Below are positions 52,914-64,000 of a DNA stretch of 64,000 bases, in pieces. Where the stretch lies: NCBI GenBank assembly GCA_963070105.1, contig OY718804.1:9888317-9952316 (forward strand), in the 5' to 3' direction. This DNA comes from Litomosoides sigmodontis (lineage: Eukaryota > Nematoda > Chromadorea > Rhabditida > Onchocercidae). The notes under the pieces are model-generated. The model had not been told where the DNA came from. It saw only the letters and a program-made list of their open reading frames with translations, and ran no database searches. Position numbers and translations under genes: made by a program. Within the stretch, counting starts at the first letter, position 1. Every line of letters starts with the position of its first letter.

Positions 52914-55023
52914 ATGTGGAAGGAGGGTAGTAAATCATCGGAAAGCAAAAGTAGTGACGACAAAACAAGTGATGTAAGTTATATTTTAGTGTGAAGTTAA
53001 TTCTTGGTCAATTCTTTCTTGCATATTTTTTACGTCGTGCTTTGTTAAAACTCGTTTTTTTTCGATTTTTCTATATTACATTTAACCTACAATAGTTTTT
53101 AAATATTTAAAGCAAGTTCATAGCACTATAAGATGTTATGTTTCCTAGCGTTTGTCTTTGGATTTAGTGTATATGAAATTAATTCATCGCCATGCAGGGA
53201 ATAAATTACTAGTGGTTTCAGTTAACGTCAGATAACCGTTTCAAAAAAGGGACTTGGAACCGGCTAGCGTAGAAATTTAATGAACTAACTCAGTAATTTA
53301 CTTTATATGAGTTATGTGCACGATGATTTAGCACAATATATGAGTAATTCCTCATCTGGAGACATCCGTACCTGGTGTTAGCAGTGGTCTAGTTCAAGTA
53401 ATTTTAATTATTGGCAGGATGTTTTGCATTTTGTGATTAACATCCGTAAAGTACAGAAATTATCTTAAAGATTTTTGCTTGTTGGATTTACGATATTCAA
53501 GTTATATGAACAAGTTTTGTGCAAGCTGTTGTAACTTGTATCTCTTTAGTGCTTTCTTCTTATCGAATGCTGCAAACTTTAGGAACGCAAAAGTGATGAT
53601 GTTGTTGAAAGAAGTGATGAGGATTCGCGTTCACGATCACCATCGGAGGCATCTAGATCTCGTTCCCGGTAGTTTAATTATGTCTCACTGTATTTTAATA
53701 GTCATATGAATAAGAAATATGATAGATTTACTTTCCAAAATCTCATTCTTTCAATTTACGTCATTTTTATTAGTTTGCAGCGATCGCAGAGATTCAAGTT
53801 CATGCTCTCGCAGTCGTTCGAAAAGTCGTTTGAGGTAACCATACACAGTTATTTTTATGTTGAAAATAAATATATTTGTAAATAAGCTCGAGATTTGACC
53901 ACCTGGATTTTGAAATTGTTTCACTGAAGAGAAGAAAATATGATATTAATTAGCTAGTGAGTTTTTGGTGTAAACAGCGTCTGTTATTTAAATTATGATA
54001 GCATTCACCATCAAATATATTTAGGTCAAGTCGTCGCTCGCGATCTCCGCGACATCACCGCAGTAGTTATGATGACCGTAGATATACGCTTTCTCGACGC
54101 GATGAGCCAGAACCATCCCGATGCCTTGGTGTTTTTGGCTTATCTCTTTATACAACGGAAAGAGATCTCAAAGTTTGTGTTTTTTGAGAATTTACTGTTC
54201 GCTGAAGGAAGTCAATGAGCAAAAAAACTTTTAGTACATCCAATGTTAATTTATTGCATTTCAATTTTTTAGTACCAATGTGTACATAATCATTAACACC
54301 GATAGGTAATGAATTAATTAGAGAGGATATGTTGAAATTGCAGTCTCCGCACAGTATATTACTAACCTATTAATACCAAAGACTTGACAATTAATTTAGT
54401 AATTTAGTCTTTGATACTTATTTAGTCCTTCTTTTCTTAGGAATTATTCTCGCAGTACGGAGATTTGGATAACGTGCAATTGGTATTTGATCATCCAACC
54501 GGACGTTCGCGCGGTTTCGGTTTCGTTTATTTTAAAAAAATCGAAAATGCTATGGAAGCAAAAGAACGACTAGCCGGTACAGAAATTGACGGACATAAAA
54601 TTCGAATTGATTATTCGATAACAAAACGACCTCATACACCGACTCCTGGAATTTATATGGGAGCTGTAGATTCGCGTCGACGCACTGCACCTCGATCATA
54701 TCGCCGAAGTCCGTCTCCACATCGTAGTTATAGACGATATCGAGATAGCCCACCAAACAGATATTATAGCAGGTTCGTTAATAGATTCTAAATAAAAGTG
54801 CTCCAAACATCCTGTATTTGTAATTTTTCTCCTTTAAGATTAAATCAAAACGACTGACATTTCTGTAACAACTTTTTTTTGAAGGGGTTATGATTACGAC
54901 GATTATGATCGTTATTCGCCGCCATATCGTGATCGCTACAGACGTAGTCCGTCTCCTCGTTATTACGATGACCGTCATCGGAGGCGTTCTCGATCTTACG
55001 ACCGTGACAGGGACTATTATTGA
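52914..55023 (+). CDS. TRA2: Transformer-2 (TRA2) SR-like splicing regulator
   Basis: TRA2 proteins bind GAA-rich exonic enhancers and promote exon inclusion in the nucleus. Six exons close in frame: 52914-52973, 53583-53668, 53781-53834, 54025-54172, 54441-54772 and 54885-55023, giving 272 residues (human TRA2A 282). An N-terminal RS domain ([32 protein letters not shown]) is followed by one RRM: RNP2-like [12 protein letters not shown], then [17 protein letters not shown] and RNP1 SRGFGFVYF, ending [20 protein letters not shown], which is the TRA2-specific linker. A C-terminal RS/Tyr-rich domain ([33 protein letters not shown]) completes it. Start ATG 52914 is the first after the acceptor. 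The C. elegans counterpart is RSP-8. Confidence 0.95.
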
Positions 55024-56101
55024 TTATTTGCAAAGAGTCCTCTCTTGCAAAAGCCAATATCATTTTTCTTATAAAGTAGCAGTTGTTTTTTTGACTTACT
55101 TTTATTGTTCGGTTTGTGCATTTTAATTGTTTTCCCTGTTGGCCATCGCATTATTGAATTCCCTTATTGTGAATGATAATGCCATTTTCTGCCAAAAATT
55201 CTTTGTTGCAGTTCGCTGCAAGCCAGAAACGCTTGAGTGAAGTGATGATAAATGAAGAAAATGAAATGAAGAACACAAATAATTCAGATGATGAAGAAAG
55301 AATGAAGATGAGGAAAAACACAAGAGCTCTGGGATTGTTTTTGGTTTGAAGAGAGAAAATTTTATAAAAAGAAAAAAAGGTGAGCGTTATTGCTTGCTTA
55401 AATTCAAATTTCAGCTTCCACTGCAGCAAAAGTTCTTTTGGAAAAAAGACGTTGAAATATGTCCAGGTAATCCATGTATTCAGTGTTCCCAGGTGTAATT
55501 ATACACCGTACGTGGTTCAAGTTTTAGGGTATGAACTATGTGCTTATGGGTCTTTTTGTGTTGAATGACATTAAAAAACCGATGTGCCATGAGTTTTCGC
55601 ACTATATTGAGTACTACGCCAATTTTCCCATTGCTTCTACGATGCACTCTGAAATTTGAAATCCACCTCAGCACTTGGAAATATTTTACTCCAAATTAGA
55701 AAGTAATTGTTTTAACAGCATTGACAGCAATTATATTCGAAAAAGCCGCATACCATACTTCTAAAAAAGCCAAGGTAGTATTTCAAGAGATTCGCAGAAA
55801 GAAACTGATAACCACTACAATCTTCATTTAATTTAACACTCGTAAGAATGAGCGTATCTTTGCGCAGGATGGAGTCATTGAAGCTATATTCAATAAAATG
55901 GGTAAATCGTTACTTATGAATTTTTTCATACATTATAAGGTAATAGCGAGTTCTTCTTAAAACATGCAAGTACAACGGTGCAATAGGAAAACATTTATGC
56001 GAAATCAGAGGAGATATCACGCTTCAACCGCCACAATGACATTTTCATAAAACAGTGATATATGTCCAGATGTTAAGTGGGCAGTGTTTTACAAATAAAA
56101 A
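55024..56101. other. Convergent spacer, TRA2 / PEHE gene
   Basis: The 1.08-kb tail-to-tail spacer is AT-rich with GAA/AGA-rich tracts near 55235-55390. It should hold two 3' UTRs. No coding exon was recognised on either strand. Confidence 0.45.
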
Positions 56102-56761
56102 TCAATGTTTTCGACGACGAGGCTTTTTTTCCACTACTTCTATTGATTCTATGCTTGGTTCAGGCGAAGTGTCCGGCTGGTCCACCTTCATCAGATGGAG
56201 TCTGGAAATGAAGGCACAAATCAAGCCAGAATTTCATGTTTTAGATGCAAACATATGTAGTGAGATAATAACGCCCTACAACATGTCTAATCTGTATTGT
56301 TGAATCACCACGTAAGGTAAGAACCGAAAAAACGGACCAAACCCTAACCTATATTGCTCCTCACGTTGTCGAATACGGTCTCGGCGCTTAATCAGTTTCT
56401 CCTGTTTTTCATATTTTTCATGCCGCTTTAAATAAGCTTCATCGGTACAGACCTATAAATTAAAAACTAACTTTCATAAGTGAATTTGGTGCAATCTGTA
56501 TAGTTTGGTCGAATGGATGAATACACTGAAGCTCTTACCTACTTTATCATTTCATATTTTATTCACAAGATAAAAGACAAACTTCTGTGCTATGACGTGG
56601 AGTGGCTCTGATCGGCTCCAAATCCGGTACTTTTCGAAATCCTGGACACTCCACACGAGAGTTTTCGTTGTGTTGTGAAGGCTTCCGTTCTAACTCGCTG
56701 CATGCTTTCTCCTTCAAATGTTTTTGGGTAAGAGAACGTCGACCCCTCATCTCATTTCGCT
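56102..56761 (-). CDS. PEHE-domain protein (MSL1/KANSL1 type), C-terminal exons
   Basis: Three exons link in phase on the minus strand: 56583-56761, 56349-56452 and 56102-56201 (stop 56102-56104). They read ...ECPGFRKVPDLEPIRATPRH, then DEAYLKRHEKYEKQEKLIKR with RDRIRQREEQYR, then a short tail ending EKKPRRRKH. The pattern of a Trp/Phe-Arg-x-x-Pro start, a D-x-x-Y/F-x-x-RH core and a run of E-K-x-x-R-R helix is that of the PEHE domain. MSL1 and KANSL1 use this domain to bind MOF-type histone H4K16 acetyltransferases. The N-terminal part of the gene is not established; exons at 57.0-57.45 kb may belong to it. The assignment comes from motif spacing, not a full-length match. Confidence 0.6.
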
Positions 56762-57064
56762 CTTAACAGCAATAAATAACATCTTAATTGAGATGTGCTC
56801 AACTATTTGACCCAATAGGGGGAACAATTTGTTGATCAAAATTATGCTGATTTTACCCGACATTTCTGAAGAAAAGATCCGTTTGCTCTACCCTCTACAC
56901 TACGAGGGAGTCAGAACTAAGACAACGACTTTCTCTGCAGAATTCATCAGGTTAAAGATAATTTCGCTATTATAATTGGCGATTTCTGCGGTTATTGAAC
57001 AGTTTCTTCGATGACACCTGATGATATCTAATACTACAAAGGAAGTTGAAATATGGAGAATAAC

Positions 57065-57448
57065 CGATTGAAGAATAACTCGATATGCATTATGCTCCGC
57101 TAATAAGGGCATGTGTGCTAATGTCCTGCATGCAATATATGCGTGAGCATGATCGAATTCGCCACATACATCATTCTGTAAACAGCACTGATCAGCAAAT
57201 CTACAATAGCTTTTATAATGGAACAAAAACTCTGTGCTGAATTTTCAGAACTTTGCACGATCTAAATGTTTGAGTAAGTTGAATGTAGGTGCACGACATG
57301 ACTTTATCCCCTTGATTTACAGAGCTACTGGAAAAATTCCTTTCAAATATAAACTTACAATGCGTATCGCAGCAGCTCGAGTGACAGCACGGTCAGCATT
57401 GTTATGCAGTGTATTTAATGATATCGCAATCCGCAACGGCTTTCCCAT
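57065..57448 (-). other. Two phase-compatible candidate exons, gene unknown
   Basis: A segment starting at ATG 57448 (MGKPLRIAISLNTLHNNADR ... AAAIRI) ends at 57359 in a strong GTAAGT donor. The next segment, 57065-57175, begins after TTTACAG and reads NDVCGEFDHAHAYIACRTLA ... AYRVILQS before a GTTATT donor. Both joins are phase 0. No family was recognised. They could be upstream exons of the PEHE-domain gene, or a small separate gene. The antisense frame 57234-57575 is open too, which weakens the case. Confidence 0.35.
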
Positions 57449-58723
57449 TGTCCTTGAGGTGCGACAGAATATTCACATTATATTAAGCAATTCGTATCTT
57501 CAGATGAGTCCTGAATACCGAATATTGGGAAATACAGCGGAACGGAAAAGGTGTAGTACAATACCAATCGAATAATATCCTGTAATATTTTCTCATTTCC
57601 CTTTTATCTCATCGCTATTACTTAGGCAACTTCGTAAATTTCGTAACCACTTTTACAATTATACCTGTCTATACACCTTGTGGTGGTGAACAGTATGCAT
57701 TGCTATATCATTAGTAACTGACTTAAAACTTCACAACATATTAAAAATTTGTTTAGAAAAAATTTCACAACGAAACGTCTGAAATTGGACCGGCAGTTCT
57801 CGACACGACTCTAACATGTAGCTAAATAAATAAGTTCTATCATAATTTGTTAAATTTCTCTTTCCCTTTTTTTTGCATTTAATCTTAGTCAAGCAGCTCG
57901 TACATGCCGAAAATAAACAATTGCTAAGGAAATGTTGTGGCGAAATATCCGAATTACTCCAGACTTCACTTTTCATCATACCTCTAATTACGAATGTCCA
58001 GAATTCCTGACTCATTTTTAATTCAAAATCATTTTTAATTCAAAATCCATTAGCAACAAAAATTGCGAATGCTTCATTTTATCATCAATACTACTTTACA
58101 CCAGTAGCGAATAATCTTTGAATATACTCATTATTTTCCATGTTTTGTGCCACCTCACCACAAAACATAATGGAACAAGTAGGAACCACAGCACTAACCT
58201 AACCAACTCCCTGATCTAACAAAATGCAAGCTGATCATAGGACAGTAGCACAGCTGCGCACGAATTTTCTGCGAATACAAATCAGCCCGAGAAAGTTCGT
58301 CCTTGGAGGCAAGTACGACGACACAGACCGAGTCATCCCGGCAAGTAATGTGGCTTGCTAGAAAGGGTTGAGGACGAGGAGGTGGGAGGTGATAATTTCG
58401 TAGTGCGTGAAAATCGAGTACTACAGCGATTTCGTGTGTGGCAGACGCATGATTCAAAATCTCTTATTTCAATTTTCGGAATTCGATTCCATGTTTTCGA
58501 AAATATCTCATTTTAAGCTCAATCAAATGTAAAAAATTCATTCCCATGCTCCAATGAATTTTGCTTAATTCAGATAATTCAGAACAACTTGAAAGGGCTG
58601 TAATAACAATGAGGCTCTCTTTACAGCAAATCATCTCAACTGATGGAACTTTTGTGTTTTAAAGTTGATAATGTTGATGGGTGCCACGACATAAATGTAC
58701 ATTCACATCTTTTTGTTCACTTA
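57449..58723. other. Spacer upstream of candidate exons, downstream of CWF19L2
   Basis: The 1.28-kb stretch includes a locally GC-richer patch at 58200-58450 with a minus-strand open frame (58194-58457) rich in Pro/His near its start. I cannot attach a splice pattern or family to it. The rest is AT-rich, with the CWF19L2 3' UTR expected near 58.6-58.7 kb. Confidence 0.4.
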
Positions 58724-61045
58724 TCACTTCGTAGATTCTTTGGTCCAGTCAACTGACTCCCACAAACGTTTTAGTTCGGCGGTATTTACTCGCTGTTCTT
58801 CTATGCTCAGGCTGTCATTCATTCTCCATTTCCTGTTCTCCAAATCCATCATACCACCGATTATTTCCTGTAATGATAAATTTGTATTTTTTGAAATTAT
58901 CGGCTACTCTCAACGGCTAAATGCTACTGATATTACAGGAGGGAAAATGATAGAGACTGAAGGTTTGAGAATATGTGCTGTTTGTAAAATTTATTTTTGC
59001 TATCGGCTTTTCATAATATGCGGAACTTATAGATCGATGAATGTTCGGCACAAATTTAATTTGCTAATTTAAGCACACGAATATAAGTGAGGGACCGCTT
59101 TTCAGTAATTCATTTCATCTTTTCCCTCTCCTCACCAAGCCAACAATCCAAAACCATACATGAGCAAAATTCTGCGGAAATCGATCTTCATTTTCAATAA
59201 CATGAGCATAACCGGGCTGCAAACCAAAATCGACAGCGAAATATGAGAATCCCTTCGGAATAACTTTTCGAACGTCGCCACCTCGTTTACTAAGATCCAC
59301 CAATTTTTTGTTATCCACCCACTCACCCTCGCTATCATCGATTGCTTTCTGAATTGATTTTAGAATACAACAAAGAAACGGATTTTTGAAAATACGACCA
59401 GTGTATATCTTATCTACGCGTGTCATCTTTGACGATTGTTCTAAATGCCATGTAAGTCCTATTTCAGTCGTCTAAATTTGACTTAAAAAGAAAAGGTCAA
59501 ACAGCAAGGCCATGCTTAAGAAGGGAAATTATTAATGCACTGATAGAAAGCAAAACTGAATACCACAAGAAAGAATATTTCTACTAACTTTTACCACTCG
59601 CGACACTAATATTTAAAATTTTTAACTAAGAAGAGAAACCTTGAAATAAATAGGTGCCATTTCACCAATTTCATTTGGTACCGCAATACATTCAATATAC
59701 ATATGCTTCCGATGTTTCACATTTTTGGCCGTTTCTATGAACAAACAATCCATTTCCTCTTTTTTCCACATGGAAGTCAAAGCCTATAAAATAATTTACT
59801 ATCATACGGGGAAAACAAAATAAAGTTAAAAGTTTTGATGATATGGAGGAGCATAAGCTTCTTTCTGATAGCGAATACTAACATCACTTGTAATCGAGTT
59901 ACTGCCGGAGCGACTGGCAGTTCCACGAAATAAATTGTATGGATTTGGACATGTTTACACTTCCAGGCAACTTGTTGGTTTTTAAACCAACGATACCACC
60001 CATGGTTTACTACTGAAGGCTATTACCATTTACAACATTTATTTGATGCCATCCACTCAGTAAAGAAGATATTGAAAAGTCATATAATTTGCATATATTA
60101 TAGTAAAATATATGCTTGAAGATTGTTACAGAGAGTTGTGCCTTTTATTTTTCCGAATATTTTTTTTAGCGAATTTGCTCATACGATTCATACATATAAA
60201 AAAAGGTAGACATCTATATATTTATGGGAAAAAATTTTGCTGAAAATTTCAATAGATGTTTAATGGGCAAAAGCAAAGATTTTTATATTTAAGCATGTTA
60301 GTAACAGGTTGACTTTCTCTATTGCATCATAGATAGATAAGTGTTAAGCTCTTTCATGTTAAGCAGTATCTTTGGTATCATTATTACAGAAATTTTTTTT
60401 ATCTCTCTGAATAATCTATTTCATCTGAATGCACATAAATGTGAAGTGGGGAAAAACGATAAAATAAAAAGTGAAATGCGACAAACCCTTTTAAATTTCA
60501 GTATTTCGTCGTAAACATCTTCATCAAGCGTCACAGTTGAAGAATAGTGAGCAGTGGGAACGATCAAACAATGCTCTTTCATCAAAGGTCGCCATGGAAC
60601 AGATGATAAATAGGCCTGAACAACACCACTGCTAACAAAAACCCCTTTCAATTTTTCTAAGTACTTACCAAAATTCACTTAAATACTGAATACTTTGAAA
60701 ATAAGACATCAAATTGCAGGGATTAATTTAAAAATTTGGTGAGATTTTATGACAACTGAATTATGTTCCATAAAACTATCTCTGTTGGCTCTAAATTTTG
60801 AAATAAAGATGTTTTGAATTATAGTTTTAGCATTGTAAAATCACTGACCAACATTATTTACTTCGTTAAATATCAGTCTTTAGTTACGGTTATCTTTTTG
60901 CTACCTTTTTAATTGTTATGAAAGAAAGTATTAGGAAAAAAGGAACATACGCTATTTCCACAGGCCACCATGCAATACTTTCGGAAGCATGCTGACTCAA
61001 CACAAAATCGACACGAATCAAGCGTTTGTTCATGAATTCTGTTCT
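58724..61045 (-). CDS. CWF19L2: CWF19L2-type spliceosome-associated protein, C-terminal CwfJ domains
   Basis: CWF19L2 relatives bind late spliceosomes and are linked to lariat debranching. Five exons link in phase: 60951-61045, 60487-60615, 59640-59783, 59160-59348 and 58724-58867, giving 232 residues and a TGA stop. Order: [18 protein letters not shown], then [20 protein letters not shown] with TAHY (the HIT-like CwfJ_C_1 domain), [48 protein letters not shown], and [15 protein letters not shown] (CwfJ_C_2). The first exon begins with a two-base phase, so at least one more exon is expected upstream, but none was found in 61.05-63.4 kb. The human protein has a long extra N-terminal part, so this model is partial at its 5' end. 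CWF19L1 is less likely given the C-terminal match to the L2 type. Confidence 0.9.
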
Positions 61046-63387
61046 CTAAAATTAATTTGATCAATTGGGAAAAAATAGCGGTAGACTGAAGAGCCTTATA
61101 GCCTTACGGATGTTCAATGAAACTTGAATTATCCGTGAAAAAGTACATAACATAAAAAATTAGAGTTGTGTTGAAAATACATATTTTTCTAACTTTGTGG
61201 AAGTCTTTCCGCTACCTCAAGAATTTTTATATTTTACAATTAACATTTCAACCTTAAGTTTCAAATTATTCCTCATATCCATAAATAGGAATGCTTGATT
61301 AGAAACTATCAGTTGTACAGAGTTAAACCCGCTTAATTTCTGCAAAACTATCCAGTGAATGTGATCTCGAATATTCCATCTCAAACTCCTCACATACAAC
61401 ACATCCAACGATTTTTATAATCCTGGCTGCTTGAAAGAACGATTCAACATTGTGAAAAAAAAGCTTGCTTTCAAACTCGTTCATAATTTAGGCATCATAA
61501 GTTCGATTGAAATGCACTCATAACATTCGAAGATTTTATTACTTCAAAAATTCCACAAAAAAAACTGCTCGTAGTAGTACTACAAATTCTACTAATAAAT
61601 TTAACACTGCACGATCAGTGACGAAAAAAAAAGAATGCGAAAAATGTGAAGGACATGTATTTACCAGTTTTGATGTGAAGTGTGACCGAAAATAGTAAAG
61701 AATTGCAAAAAATGCATTTGTACAAATTTTTTCAAACTACAAGAGATGAACGTTAATAAAGGTTTGCGAACTAGACATCACACCTCTACTTCACTTTCGT
61801 CAAATTGGATTACTTCGGTGGCGAAAAAAACAAGAAAATTGCCGATTAATGGAGCATTCCTGGATGTGAACTGTTCCACTTTCAACAATAATAATGATAA
61901 CTATTACTGTTACTGCAAATAAGGATGACTGTTTAGCTAACTAGAAATTCGAGAGCTAAACATAGAAGCAAAAATTTCATTTTATCTAAATTTTCAAGTT
62001 CTCTCTCTCTCTCACCAGGCCGTGCTAATGACTTGTAATTAATGGTTGTGAAGAATCAAAATAAGACGAATCTTCAACACAGACAGTCAACGATGAAATT
62101 TTTTTTCTTACGAATGATGAAAGAAGAAAATAAGGTGAACGTTTTCAGACGATACTAGCTGTCATCATAAACTTCTTCCATTACTATTACTTCGCCTTAA
62201 AAAAAAAAAAAAAAACTGAAAATGTTTGCAACAATTTAAAACATCACTTGCCGAATGTGACTGGAATTTTTGTGAAATTTTCGTAGGAAGGAAATTTAAC
62301 AGAAATTTCAAATTAGCAAGGAAAAAAAATTGATAAAAGATTTAAAAGCGAAAATTACTTCCTTTTTAACTCAATTTTCATAAATCTTTTTACAACAAAA
62401 TGATAAATGATTTTAATGAAAGCATCCGTGCCTGCTACACTCATTCAACAGATAACAGGTGAAATCAATTTTGAAATGAAATGTATGCGAGGGACATCAT
62501 CAAAATTATACACAATTTACTCGATGCATTATCGCTACTGTCATTCACCACAACTGCTATTTTTGTACAGGCAGGAAAAATGATACCTATCGTTCCTTCA
62601 GTTACACTGCGAAACGATCGATGATAGCAAGTGAAGTGAGGTGATAAGGATCAGCGATAGCTGCTGATAGCGAAGATGAGATGGATGTCTATAGCTGCTT
62701 TCGGACCACTTCAAATGCGTCGTCTCCGCATTAACGATGAATTGTAAATTTTCCGGTGCTATTTGATGTCCAGCATTATTTCTCGTAATGTGTGCCGGAG
62801 ACGGAATTTGATTGACTGCATCAGACAAATGCAATTAGCGCCATTTCGTTTCACTGCTCTTCCATTAGTTGTTGTCGTATTGGTGAAATGATTATTTCAA
62901 AATTCAGACAATTATAATCAAAGATTAAAAGAAAAAACAAGTATTTTTTCTCGGTCGAGAAATTTCGTTGTTGGTGCATAAAACTTCTTTTGCCAATGAG
63001 AGAGAGCTGAGCGAAATGAGTGAGTGCCATGCACTCTGACACATACATTTATAAACTCATTGACAGCTTGAAATAGATGAAAATTTGAAAAATGAAGATG
63101 AGAGGGAGAGAGGGAGAGAGAGAGCGGTGGGGGAGAGAAAGGAAGGAATGGAGAAGAAAAGAGTTCATGATGAGAGAGATTCTCAGTGAAGAGATAAGAG
63201 AAGAGAAAACGATCACGGTCAACCGTCATCATCATCATCACCAACATTGTTATCTTTTTCTTCGTCGTCATTAGAGCTCACGTCATTAGTAGTAGTAGCA
63301 ACAGGGGAAATAATGTTAGTTAAGGAGCGGAACTGATGGCACTAGCGGTCTGTTGCATCAATTCCTGAAGACAAAAATCTTAGACAA
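61046..63387. other. Gene-poor stretch
   Basis: About 2.3 kb with no recognised exon. It contains a 17-base A run (62199-62215), a short CT run near 62000 and the purine tract at 63.1 kb. It may hold missing 5' exons of CWF19L2 (minus strand) and the promoter of the PAN-domain gene (plus strand). Confidence 0.45.
63094..63163 (+). repeat. GA-rich polypurine tract
   Basis: Almost only A and G on the plus strand over 70 bp (interrupted at a few positions such as 63125 and 63149), including runs of agaggg and gagaga. It lies about 230 bp before the PAN-domain gene. GA repeats of this kind can bind GAGA-type factors or form triplexes; that is inference. Confidence 0.8.
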
Positions 63388-64000
63388 ATGTTGTGGAGAT
63401 ATTGCGCAGCTATTGACACACATCGGAAACGGTCCCATCAGAATCTGATGCTTCTTCTCATCGCCAATATTCCGATGGTCACCTGGGCGACCAGCGAGTG
63501 GTTCGGTGATTCAAGAGCGTACATGAATCCTTCTCGGTCACCGCCATTTTACGATGTCACTTACGATGTTTCCGGTTAGTCAGTCATCTGTCTACCTCTC
63601 TAGCTAATTTATTTACAGACCTCTGCAACATGATATAATTTCAGTAAGATTGACTTCCTTGTTTGCAAAATAAAATGGCACATGAAAATTCTTTCAAAGC
63701 ATCCCAAATACAAATCTAATTATTTCTTCCATTCAGTGCTCATCCATACCACACTTCAAACTTCCTTTTATTATGATATATATGCCTAACTCGCAAGGTC
63801 AAAGATGTTTTTGCCTACTTGCTAATCAAATTTAGTTGTGTTAGAGTCCCTAGGCTTACAGAATGTCCGGATGGACTGGAAAGCGAAGCAATACCAGAAT
63901 ATGCATATTTCGGAGCAATGATTATATCTACGGATGTCATGAAGCATTCTGAATGCTTGGACAAGTGCATCAAGCATTCCAAATGTGTTGCGGTCAATTT
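63388..64000 (+). CDS. PAN/apple-domain secreted or membrane protein, 5' part only
   Basis: A first exon, 63388 to about 63574, opens MLWRYCAAIDTHRKRSHQNL, followed by a hydrophobic stretch MLLLIANIPMVTWA that fits a signal peptide (a second ATG at 63448 starts right at it). A later exon from about 63836 to the window edge reads RLTECPDGLESEAIPEYAYF ... HSECLDKCIKHSKCVAVNF. The Cys-x3-Cys-x5-Cys-x-A-x-NF pattern is typical of PAN/apple domains, found in nematode apical matrix and cuticle proteins. The phase between the two parts does not match directly, so a small exon between them is probably missed. The gene continues beyond 64000. Confidence 0.72.

Noticed and set aside
58194..58457. 87-codon minus-strand frame in a GC-richer patch
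   Set aside because: No family resemblance and no phase-compatible link to neighbouring exons; left as unassigned spacer.
62598..62834. Possible minus-strand exon for CWF19L2 (PSPAHITRNNAGHQIAPENL)
   Set aside because: The codon pattern is passable, but no donor in the needed phase joins it to 61045 and the text does not match the CWF19L2 family.
62918..63271. 117-codon minus-strand frame with Ser/Pro/Leu-rich text
   Set aside because: It is the complement of the GA-rich purine tract, so the apparent peptide is a repeat artefact.

Overview
The window is eukaryotic, AT-rich and gene-dense. Genes are broken into short exons (about 40-590 nt) by introns of mostly 50-700 nt with GTAAGT/GTTTGT-like donors and TTTCAG/TTTTAG acceptors. 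An acceptor-like TTTNCAG/TTTTAG often lies just upstream of an initiator ATG, as expected for spliced-leader trans-splicing. Gene content and exon style point to a nematode. The intron lengths suggest a clade III (filarial/spirurid-like) worm rather than Caenorhabditis, but that is an inference. No tRNA, rRNA or CRISPR signal was seen, and no bacterial or viral genes.

Layout, left to right. 0.26-16.6 kb (-): GCN1, a giant HEAT-repeat activator of the GCN2 kinase. 17.3-20.3 kb (+): CCDC47, divergent from GCN1. 21.6-22.8 kb (-): METTL6 tRNA m3C methyltransferase. 23.7-27.0 kb (-): SMARCD/BAF60 subunit of SWI/SNF. 27.4-29.1 kb (+): mitochondrial ribosomal protein L46, divergent from SMARCD. 29.7-33.4 kb (-): an unrecognised multi-exon gene built here from phase-compatible exons. 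33.4-37.6 kb: gene-poor DNA. 37.6-38.3 kb (-): a two-exon gene for a 66-residue single-pass membrane protein. 38.8-39.6 kb (+): a vitamin K epoxide reductase (VKOR) homologue. 39.7-41.8 kb (-): TFIIH p34/GTF2H3. 42.6-48.4 kb (-): PCF11. 49.5-50.6 kb (-): an unidentified gene. 51.6-52.6 kb (+): a C1orf131/DUF4602 protein. 52.9-55.0 kb (+): the splicing regulator TRA2. 56.1-56.8 kb (-): the C-terminal exons of a PEHE-domain (MSL1/KANSL1-type) protein. 58.7-61.0 kb (-): the C-terminal half of CWF19L2. 61-63.4 kb: gene-poor DNA with a purine tract. 63.4 kb to the end (+): start of a PAN/apple-domain protein that runs off the window.

Most genes are housekeeping factors for RNA metabolism and gene expression: PCF11 for 3' end formation, TRA2 and CWF19L2 for splicing, TFIIH p34 for transcription and repair, BAF60 and the PEHE protein for chromatin, METTL6, GCN1 and mL46 for tRNA and translation, and the DUF4602 protein for ribosome assembly. 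C1orf131-like and TRA2 sit only 265 bp apart on the same strand, with an AATAAA followed by an acceptor, which is operon-like. For CCDC47, METTL6, SMARCD, MRPL46, VKOR, GTF2H3, PCF11, the DUF4602 gene and TRA2, joining the exons listed here gave complete reading frames with consistent phase. No obviously new multi-gene system is visible. The points most worth a second look are the nematode VKOR, the unidentified gene at 29.7-33.4 kb, the 66-residue membrane protein and the iterated phase-2 exons in PCF11.
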